From NCBI GenBank assembly GCA_016712595.1, contig JADJQT010000011.1:1-5401 (forward strand): 5,401 nucleotides of DNA, read 5' to 3'. The translations under genes and the position numbers were made by a program. The notes beneath the pieces are model-generated. The model ran no database searches and was not told where the DNA came from. It saw only the letters and a list, made by a program, of their open reading frames with translations. Shown in pieces: positions 1-5,401 of this stretch; position 1 is the stretch's first letter, and each line of letters starts with the position of its first letter. The stretch is from Rhodospirillales bacterium. Lineage in GTDB: Bacteria; Pseudomonadota; Alphaproteobacteria; Rhodospirillales; Defluviicoccaceae.

Positions 1-1023
1 GGCTGGCCGTGGACGAAGAAGCGCAGCTCCAGTTCGAGGCCACTGTCGAACAGGACCTGGGTGTCCGGCGGCAGGGGCCGGTCGAAGGTCAGTTGGTAGT
101 CCGCGCCGGGCAACAGCGGTTGAGCCGGTTGCAGGGGGTAGACGTTGGCCCGGAGCGTGGCGGTGGCGGGCTGGAACCGGGGCGGCGGGTCCGGGCGCAG
201 CGCGAAGTTGGCGGATTGGAAGCGCGCCGGTTCGTGGCCGCGTTCGTCGGCCACCGCCACCACCAGCCGCCGAATGCTGAAGGGGGGATGCAGGTGCAAA
301 TGTTGGGCGTCGATGCGCACCACCGTTCCGCGCTGCTCGGCGTCGGCGCCGTACAGTTCGGTGATCGCCCGGCGCAGTTCGGGGAACACGGCCTGGGCGC
401 GCTCGATGTCGATCCGCCCGCTGTCCGGGCTGCCGTTGAAAGTGGTCAGCAGCGCGTCCCGGACGCCCTGCGCGGCGATGACGGCGCGCAAATCCCGTTG
501 CTGGTGCAAGACGACGAAGTGGACCGCCAGATTCTTGCCGCGAAAGGTGGCCTGGAGGGCGGCGAGGCGTTGGCGCAGATCGGCGAGCGCGGGCGGATCG
601 GTGAATTCGCCGTCGGTGATCGCCAGCAGGCGGGCTTCCTCGCCGGGCTGGGCGGCGGCGATCAGGGCGGCGAGCGTCGCCTCCAGGGGCGCGTAGGGGG
701 TACGGGGTTGTTGCGCAGCGCCTGCCAGCGGTCGCGGATCTGCGCCAGCAGGGCCGGGCGGCCGTTCAGGTCGAGCGGGCCGCCGACCGGCCGCCGTCGC
801 CGTTGAGGCGGACCAGGTACAGCCGGTCGTCGGGGTCCAGCACCGAGACCAGCAGTTGGGTGGCGAACTGCGCCCGCTCGAAGATGGGTGCCATGCTGCC
901 GGAATCGTCCAGCACCAACCCGACGACGCGCGCCTGGCAGGGTAGGGCAAGCGCGAGGCCGAACACGATAAGTCCCGCCCAGCAGGCCAGGCGGTGGAAA
1001 GGACTAGAGTGATGGTGCGGCAT
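1..1023 (-). CDS. Exported von Willebrand factor A (vWA) domain protein, 3' end outside window, two apparent frameshifts
   Basis: I chose the ATG at 1021-1023 (MPHHHSS) because a signal peptide follows directly: a short region with His and Arg, a hydrophobic core (GLIVFGLALAL) and a likely cleavage site after CQA. An in-frame TTG at 1056 is an alternative start, but it adds only a charged stretch. The mature protein opens with VVGLVLDDSGSM, a vWA first strand with the DxSxS metal-ion-dependent adhesion site (895-909). A second vWA hallmark, LLAITDGEF, has its TDG at 609-617. After the vWA fold comes a beta-rich region (for example RIDAQHLHLH) that runs open to the left edge, so at least 341 codons are visible. 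The frame changes near 785-800 and again at 696-700, where a C5 run sits between GTA and TAC; each looks like one missing base. vWA domains bind protein ligands through a divalent metal, so an extracytoplasmic binding role is likely. Partner and pathway are unknown. Confidence 0.82.
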
Positions 1024-1165
1024 GGAGGAGCGACCCTGGCGACAGCGGGGTTTCAAGAGAAGAAACGCGCCGCGCCGAGGTTTTTTGAATGCCGCTGGTT
1101 TTTTACAAAGTGTGCCGAGACAGAGGGGAAGGGCTGTTCAATCCGTCAGGTATTGGTTCCTTCCT
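1024..1165. other. Gap upstream of the vWA gene, no confident promoter
   Basis: This 142-base gap separates the stop of the 72-codon ORF from the vWA start and is the natural place for a promoter of the vWA gene. On the minus strand it is locally A-rich, with two A6 tracts (seen on the plus strand as two GGTTTTTT copies near 1079-1108). I do not see a convincing -35/-10 pair with 16-18 base spacing, nor a strong hairpin followed by a T-run. An AGGG about 10 bases before the ATG could be a weak ribosome binding site. Confidence 0.35.
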
Positions 1166-1384
1166 TCACTGCTCCACTTCAAAGCGCAGCGGTTTGACAA
1201 ACCGTTCGCTGCGAACGGGTAGATCCTGGGCGATCGGTGTGTCATCGAACATATCAACCTTGCCATCCGCCGGCACGCGGAACCGACTGACGAAAAGGAA
1301 ACGTCCGTAAAGAACGTTTGCGCTCACCACAGGCACGCCGTTTTCGTCACTTTTATGTATCGTTGGCTGAATCTGGGCCTCCAT
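1166..1384 (-). CDS. Hypothetical protein, 72 codons (or C-terminal piece of a broken gene)
   Basis: The ORF runs from ATG at 1384 to TGA at 1166 and encodes an acidic, soluble-looking protein of 72 residues with alternating hydrophobic residues (NVLYGRFLFVSRFRVPADG), suggesting beta strands. I do not recognise a family. Its codons look like real coding sequence, but its base composition is clearly less GC-rich than the flanking large genes. The AAAGGA just before the ATG ends only about one base from it, too close for an ideal ribosome binding site, so the true start may lie upstream in another frame. The 74-codon ORF overlaps its first 32 bases in a different frame, and the two could be halves of one gene split by an indel. 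No signal peptide or membrane segment is visible. Confidence 0.45.
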   Translation of the reverse strand: MEAQIQPTIHKSDENGVPVVSANVLYGRFLFVSRFRVPADGKVDMFDDTPIAQDLPVRSERFVKPLRFEVEQ

Positions 1385-1577
1385 ATCCTTTGATTTCTGG
1401 GGCAGCCGTTTTCAGCCAAGGTAATTCTGCCACCGCTCCGACGAGGCGGAATCGACCTCTCGGCGCGGATCGCTGCGCAGAAGAAGCGTAAATAGCCATC
1501 AGGAGTTCATCCTGGCTTAAAGCAGGTGGGCTAAGTGCATTTGCTCGATGAATGCAGTCACCTTTGCCATCCAACAC
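1353..1577 (-). CDS. Possible small hypothetical ORF or middle piece of a frameshifted gene, 74 codons
   Basis: The ORF overlaps the 95-codon ORF by 61 bases and the 72-codon ORF by 32 bases, each in a different frame. The stretch from about residue 13 (ANALSPPALSQDELLMAIYA) through AVAELPWLKTAAPEIKG looks protein-like, with a helix-forming segment at DELLMAIYASSA. The first residues and the final GGPDSANDT look less natural, as expected if the true reading frame enters and leaves this frame through indels. I recognise no domain. The reading I favour, with low certainty, is that the three ORFs between 1166 and 1804 are pieces of one hypothetical gene. Confidence 0.3.
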   Translation of the reverse strand: MLDGKGDCIHRANALSPPALSQDELLMAIYASSAQRSAPRGRFRLVGAVAELPWLKTAAPEIKGYGGPDSANDT

Positions 1578-1804
1578 TTGGACAAGGCCAGAGCACTGTG
1601 CAGAAAAGCCCGCGCACTGGTGTCCGAACCGACTTGCACGGCGGCCTCATAAAGTTGCCAGTCGGTGCAGAAGGGCAATGGCAGTCGCCGCAGGGCGATG
1701 ATACGGTGAGCCAGTGGCGTCGGTTCTTGGCCAGCGGTGAATTCCGCCGCAGCAAGATCAAGCAGGATCCGCCCGCCTCCGTGCCCTGATGGCTTGCCAG
1801 TCAC
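1517..1804 (-). CDS. Possible hypothetical ORF, 95 codons, start unclear
   Basis: The ORF begins at a GTG (1804) and ends with TAA at 1517. From residue 10 on it reads like a helical soluble protein (RILLDLAAAEFTAG, then WQLYEAAVQVGSD, then ARAFLHSALALSKCW). The paired helices faintly resemble alpha-solenoid repeats but match no consensus I can name. Upstream in the same frame is a TGA at 1811-1813, and before it a further open stretch from 1999 (including AKTLNATIAKILGARLDHG). The gene may therefore begin earlier and be interrupted, or that stretch may be a degraded tail of the large NTPase gene. Function is unknown. Confidence 0.35.
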   Translation of the reverse strand: MTGKPSGHGGGRILLDLAAAEFTAGQEPTPLAHRIIALRRLPLPFCTDWQLYEAAVQVGSDTSARAFLHSALALSKCWMAKVTAFIEQMHLAHLL

Positions 1805-1810
1805 CCGGAA

Positions 1811-1979
1811 TCAGCGGAGCGGGGCGCCAGGAGCATCACCATGATCCAGCCGCGCGCCCAGGATTTTGGCAATCGTGGCGTTGAGGGTCTTTGCTCTACA
1901 TCCACAACAGAGGGATGCCCACGGTTCCTGCGCGTCGAGCCAACCCTTGAGTCGAAGAAGCCAGGTCGGTAATCGCCTT
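1811..1979 (-). other. Unassigned stretch between the TPR gene stop and the hypothetical ORFs
   Basis: Two minus-strand frames are open across most of this stretch and neither has a recognisable domain. One reads WLLRLKGWLDAQEPW and then TLNATIAKILGARLDHG before a TGA at 1811-1813; the other runs through to 1801. It could be the true C-terminus of the TPR protein reached through one more indel, the start of the next gene, or non-coding. GC content is lower than in the repeat array to its right. No hairpin terminator is evident. Confidence 0.3.
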
Positions 1980-4900
1980 CTAATCCACGGATCGGACAAA
2001 GTGAATCCAAGCCTCGGCCCCGCGCCCGCCGGCGCTCAGCAGAGTGCCCAGGTTGTTGTGGCCAGGGCAGGCATGTCGCCGAGGTCCACCGCTCGGTGCG
2101 CCGCCCACAGCGGTTCCCAGAGCGCCACGGCGCGCCGGTAGGCCGCTTCCGCTTCCTCCGTCCGCGCCCGCCGGCGCTCAGCAGCAGGCCCAGGTTGTTG
2201 TGGGCACGGGCCAGGCCGTCGCCGATCTCCACCCGCTCCGGGTTCGCCGCCCACAGGGGTTCCCATGAGCGCCACCGCGCGCCGGTAGGCCGCTTCCGCC
2301 TCCGCCCCCCGCCCGCTGCCGCTCAGCAGAGTGCCCAGGTTGTTGTGGACCCGGGCCAGGCCGTCGCCGAGGTTCACCCACTCCGGGTTCGCCGCCCACA
2401 GCGCTTCCCCAAGCGCCACCGCGCGCCGGTAGGCCGCTTCCGCCTCCGTCCCGCGCCCGCCGACGCCTGCAGCAGAGTGCCCAGGTTGTTGTGGGCACTG
2501 GCCAGGCCGTAGCCGAGGTCCACCCACTCCGGGTTCGCCGCCCACAGCGGTTCCCGGAGCGCCACGCCGCGGCGGTACCGCTTCCGCCTTCCGCCCCCGC
2601 GCCCGCCGGCGCTCAGCAGAGTGCCCAGGTTGTTGTGGGGCCAGGCCAGGCAGTCGCCGAGGTCCACCCGCTCGGGGTGCGCCGCCCACAGCGGTTCCCA
2701 GAGCGCCACGGCGCGCCGGTAGGCCGCTTCCGCCTCCGTCCCGCGCCCGCCGGCGCTCAGCAGCAGGCCCAGGTTGTGGGCCATCGCCAGACCATCGCCG
2801 ATATCGACCTGCCCAGCTGCGCCGCCCACAGGGCTTCCCGGATGGCGACGCACGCTTGGTAATAGCGCCGTGCCGCTAGCGCACAGCCGACGTCCTGCAC
2901 GGCAATCGCGGCATCAAAGGCCTGCGCCGTGGCCGCCGCGCCGTTTTCCTCCAACGCCCGCGCCGCCGCGTCCTGCCGCCGCGCTGCACTGGCCGGGCAC
3001 ATGGCCGCTGTGCGCCTGTTCGACCAGAAAGGTGGTCAGCACTCCGCCCAACCAACCCGACGCCGCTTCCACCAGCGGGCCGACGATTCAACTGGTTGCT
3101 GGCCGCCCAGTCGCGCAGCAGAAAGCCGAACGCCCCGGCGTATTCGGAAAACACCGTTGCCGGTTGCGCGCGGCGAGTCCAGTAGGCCAGTTTGTCTTCG
3201 TGAGCAGGCTGTGCGGATCGCAGATAACGGTAGATCAGATACTCCGCCACGGTCTGGAACACGAACCGATACCCACCGCCGTCCTCGCCCAGCCGCTTGA
3301 CGATGAAGCCTTCGTGCGCCATCCCTTCCACCGGACTGAGCAACAAACGCGCCTCGGTCTCAGTTTCAAACCCGCCGCCCAGGCGCGGCGGATGGCGTTA
3401 CCGTCATCGTCGTCCAGATCGGCACTGGGCCGGCCCAAATCCCCCAGCAACCAGGCGACGACCGCCGCCACCGCTGGCTTCCAGGCCGGGATGTTCGCCA
3501 TCGCCCGCCTCGACGTACCGGCGGAACAGGACGGGCGGGTTTTTTTCACCGGCCTCGGCGTCCCGACCGTCGGAACGCCTCCATGAACAGATGCAAATAC
3601 AGCGGATTGGTCAGCAACTCGCGGGTCGGCTTGATCAGCGTTTCCCAGGCGCCGCGACAGGCGGGAATGCGTTTGCCGTCGATGGGATGGCCCGCGTGCG
3701 CCTGATAGCGACGATACACCTCGGCGGCCTGCTCGGCGCTGAACGGCTCCAGCGTCAGCACCGGCGGTCCCTTTTGTTGCATGTGTTCTCCCGGCTGCTC
3801 GACGACGTACAGCCAGGGCCGCAGTTCCTCCAGCCGGCTTTTTTCCTGAGCGCCCATCTTGCCCGCCCAAAGGCTCAGCCACTCCTGCCGGGTCGAGAGA
3901 ATCACCTTGCACCACGGATAGCACGCCGCCACCGCGATCAACTCCAGCGCCTCGTCGGTCACCATCTCGGCGAACGGCGCTTCGTTCAGTGCGTCCAGCA
4001 CCAGAAGCAGCCGCCGTCCTTCCACCCGGTCGTTTTTCCACTGCCCGTGCAAATGGTCGAACAATTCGCGGAAGCCGCTAAAACCGGCGGTCGAAGACGA
4101 TTTCGCCTTGTCCCTGGTTTCCGGCGGCAGTGACCGCGATGCCCAGCTCTTCCGCTACGTCGCGGAACAGGCGACAGCCCTCGGGCCGCAACGCGACAGC
4201 GCCGTTGCCGCGCAGGAACAGCACCAGATTGCGGTTCTCGCGCTCAGCCAATCTTCCGGGATCAGCGAGCCATTGTTCGACCTGATGCGCCAGCAAGTTG
4301 GTTTTCCCAGACCCCGCCAAGCCGATCAGCACCAGACCGTTGACGTAACGCGGGCGGGTGGTGTCGCTGGGCCATTGCGCCGGGTTGGCCCGAAGGGTCA
4401 GAAAGCGTTCAACGTGCCGTTCCATCGACGCGAACGGCAGATAACACGGCGGAAAGTATTTGCTGCCCAGCAACCCGTTCAGGGTGCGTTGGGAATAATC
4501 GGTCGCGCTGTCCGCAATCGTCCAGGGCGCGGTCTTGTCCTTGCTCAGGAAAAAGTGGATGCGCCGCGCCGCCAGCAAGTCCTTGAGCCGACCGCAGGCC
4601 GGCGTGTCCTCGGCGCGGTGGTGCGTGCCGAGATAATAAATGTAGCTGCGTTCCTCCACGCCCTGCTTGACGCCGACCTGGATCCCGTAATGGCCATCGT
4701 AGAGATAGAGCGGCTCGCGTTCCGCGACCGGATGCAACAGCGGATACAGCGGCTGCGGCGGCCGGCCCGGCACGCTCAACACCGCGCTCGATTCCGCCAG
4801 GGCGTCGCTCAAGTCGTCCGACAACTCGGTCAGCACCGGCTCGCCCGGCGCGACGCCGCGCAACAGGCGCAAACGTGCATCGCCCGACTGGATCGCCTCC

Positions 4901-5401
4901 GGCCGGTCGCGGCAAACCCGCAACTCGCAATCGCCCAGGAAAGCGAAGGCGCGCAACACCTGATGCAGCACCGGCAGGTAAGCCCGAACGTGCGCCGCCG
5001 CCTCGGCTTCATCGGCCAGGCCGCCGTGGGCGGTGCCGTTGCGCAACGCGAGGATCGCTTCCAGCAGATTCGCGGTACTCGCCGCGCAAGCCGACGGGGC
5101 GCGGTTCCGGTTGCCGGAGAGCGGCGAGCGCCGCGTCCAGGCCGCCGAACAGCGGCGCGATGCCCACTTCCGGCAGGTGCTTGCGCAGCGAAGAGCAGGC
5201 TGATCCAGTCCGAGAAAAACGGGGGCGGATCGCGGCAACTCGCCGTGTTGAGCGCCTTGATGCTCTTCTCGGCCGTTTCGTCGATGGGCTCCCGCAGGTA
5301 TTGGCTGACCAGCGGCAGACACACCAACCGCAGTGCCTGATACTCGGTGAAGCACAACGCCCAGCGGCGAATGGACGGCTTCTCGGCCGCATCGAAAATC
5401 A
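1980..5401 (-). CDS. HEPN-like / NACHT NTPase / TPR-repeat STAND protein, 5' end outside window, multiple apparent frameshifts
   Basis: This is one large gene, about 1,140 codons visible. It enters at the right edge reading IFDAAEKPSIRRWALCFTEY; no start lies inside the window. Numbering from 5399, the order is: helical HEPN-like domain with R-N-G-T-A-H near residue 119; linker module near 180-330; NACHT NTPase with GLAGSGKT near 359, LLLVLDALNEA near 468 and LSTRQEW near 502; helical region with YRFVFQTVAEYL near 710; then 48-residue TPRs from about 838 to the end. The last repeat leads into WIHFVRSVD and a TAG at 1980-1982. STAND proteins of this kind are ATP-driven switches that oligomerise when a C-terminal repeat domain senses a ligand, releasing an N-terminal effector; here that is inferred. 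The coding frame changes about 13 times (near 5189, 5105, 4080, 3563, 3506, 3370, 3088, 3010, 2812, 2470, 2265, 2160 and 2060), so as written the gene could not make a full-length protein. Confidence 0.8.
1995..2890 (-). repeat. Array of about six 144-bp tandem repeats encoding 48-residue TPRs
   Basis: The plus-strand anchor GGTTGTTGTGG (GGTTGTGG in the rightmost copy; complement of the codons for HNNLG) recurs at 2051, 2193, 2338, 2484, 2628 and 2772, spacings of 142, 145, 146, 144 and 144 bases. Each unit encodes the pattern HNNLGTLLSAGGRG, EAEAAYRRAVALWEPLWAA, NPEWVDLGDGLARA. N-N-L-G, then E-A-x3-Y-R-R-A and a Pro about 10 residues on fit TPR helix A and B, extended to 48 residues as in kinesin-light-chain-like TPRs. 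A diverged first repeat (YYQACVAIREALWAA) precedes the near-identical copies. High DNA similarity between copies points to recent duplication or gene conversion; copy number may differ between relatives. TPRs bind proteins or peptides, so this is the likely sensing surface. The unequal unit lengths show directly that indels break the frame. Confidence 0.85.
2890..3545 (-). other. Helical region between NACHT and TPRs
   Basis: Read across four frame changes, this stretch gives NPPVLFRRYVEA, MANIPAWKPAVAAVVAWLL, then ARLLLSPVEGMAHEGFIVKR and YRFVFQTVAEYLIYRYLRS (3236-3271 for the core). The last is the F-x-hydrophobic-EYL signature that closes the helical part of many NACHT proteins. Further on come FGFLLRDWAASNQ, IVGPLVEAASGWLGGVLTTF and ALEENGAAATAQAF, helical and without a named family, linking to the repeats. 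It probably transmits ligand binding at the repeats to the nucleotide site. Confidence 0.6.
3546..4384 (-). other. NACHT-type P-loop NTPase domain
   Basis: Walker A is GLAGSGKT at 4300-4323, preceded by the strand VNGLVLI. Walker B is LLLVLDALNEA at 3978-4010, with Asp in the codon at 3995 and an acidic Glu three residues after DAL, matching the hhhhDGhDE-like pattern of NACHT proteins (here DALNE). Sensor 1 is VILSTRQEW at about 3879-3907, giving the usual S/T-R. After it come EPFSAEQAAEVYRRYQ and a helical segment with TNPLYLHLFMEAF, where TNPL matches the proline-containing (winged-)helical part of STAND NTPases. Spacing of about 100 residues between Walker A and Walker B is on the long side. 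A one-base excess at the T4 run 4080-4083 breaks the frame between the two motifs; dropping one T restores FDRRFSGFRELFDHLHGQW. Confidence 0.85.
4385..4829 (-). other. Linker module between HEPN-like and NACHT domains
   Basis: This stretch is in one uninterrupted frame. It contains a Pro/Leu-rich segment (QPLYPLLHPVAEREPLYLYD), a beta-strand pattern (HYGIQVGVKQGVEERSYIYY) ending in YLGTHHRAED, and then a basic and aromatic region (RRIHFFLSKDKTAPW, LLGSKYFPPCYLPFASMERH) that leads into the NTPase. The pattern hydrophobic-Tyr-Asp followed by strands and Tyr-Leu-Gly looks like a conserved accessory beta domain, but I cannot name a family. It may position or restrain the N-terminal effector. Confidence 0.4.
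4830..5401 (-). other. N-terminal helical, HEPN-like domain of the STAND protein
   Basis: The visible part is alpha-helical: YQALRLVCLPLVSQYL, FFSDWISLLF, KHLPEVGIAPLFGGLDAAL, then NLLEAILALRNGTAHGG and a long helix HVRAYLPVLHQVLRAFAFLG. The RNGTAHG segment (R codon at 5043, H codon at 5028) fits the R-x4-6-H motif of HEPN domains, including the polar Asn after Arg and a preceding hydrophobic helix. In active HEPN proteins this motif forms an RNase site between two subunits; in others it is a non-catalytic nucleotide- or protein-binding helix bundle. The frame changes at about 5186-5192 and 5095-5115, so the fold must be read as a composite. The domain may begin before the window. The motif is short and the family assignment is moderate. 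Confidence 0.5.

Noticed and set aside
9..806. Plus-strand ORF of 265 codons across the vWA gene
   Set aside because: It mirrors the vWA coding frame on the other strand, has low-complexity Gly/Arg/Gln-rich sequence and no family resemblance.
1079..1108. Two GGTTTTTT tracts as a rho-independent terminator on the plus strand
   Set aside because: No stable inverted repeat sits directly before either T-run, and no plus-strand gene ends here.
1995..2890. CRISPR-like array
   Set aside because: The periodic units are 144 bp with no short palindromic repeat and no unique spacers, and they encode TPRs.
3538..3548. A7 run on the minus strand as a programmed slippage site
   Set aside because: The needed frame change must occur before the TGA that precedes the run, and many similar indels elsewhere lack such a run, so a programmed event is not supported.
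2774..3586. Plus-strand ORFs over the region between NACHT and TPRs
   Set aside because: Pro/Arg/Ser-rich shadow translations; the minus strand carries the EYL signature and TPR residues.
4108..5340. Long plus-strand ORF of 410 codons
   Set aside because: It is antisense to the NTPase gene; its length follows from high GC and the codon bias of the opposite strand, and its translation is rich in Arg, Gln and Ala with no domain, while the minus strand shows Walker and HEPN motifs.

Overview
The window is GC-rich and comes from a bacterium, probably Gram-negative, because the vWA gene at the left carries an export signal. The sequence alone does not fix the taxon. Every gene I can support lies on the minus strand, so the window reads from right to left. 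There is no tRNA, rRNA, CRISPR array, insertion sequence or convincing attachment site.

From the right edge to about 1980 lies one large gene, open at its 5' end, for a multidomain STAND-type NTPase. In order it has: a helical N-terminal domain with an R-N-x3-H motif (HEPN-like); a conserved linker module of unknown function; a NACHT-type P-loop NTPase with Walker A, Walker B and sensor-1 motifs; a helical region that ends in the typical F-x-EYL signature; and a C-terminal array of about six tetratricopeptide repeats of 48 residues each. The effector / NTPase switch / repeat-sensor layout is that of NLR-like proteins, many of which act in anti-phage defence. That role is inferred here.

From about 1979 to 1166 lies a lower-confidence stretch with three short overlapping minus-strand ORFs (95, 74 and 72 codons). 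They may be small hypothetical genes or one frameshifted gene. From 1023 to the left edge runs an exported von Willebrand factor A protein with a signal peptide, a DxSxS MIDAS motif and a TDG loop; its C-terminus lies outside the window.

A striking overall feature is about 15 apparent single-base frameshifts across both large genes. After each one, protein-like sequence resumes in another frame with motifs intact, and I place no internal stop by substitution inside recognisable domains. This favours an indel-rich assembly over long-standing decay, although a recent pseudogene is not excluded. The annotation therefore treats each broken gene as one locus and gives the frame changes.
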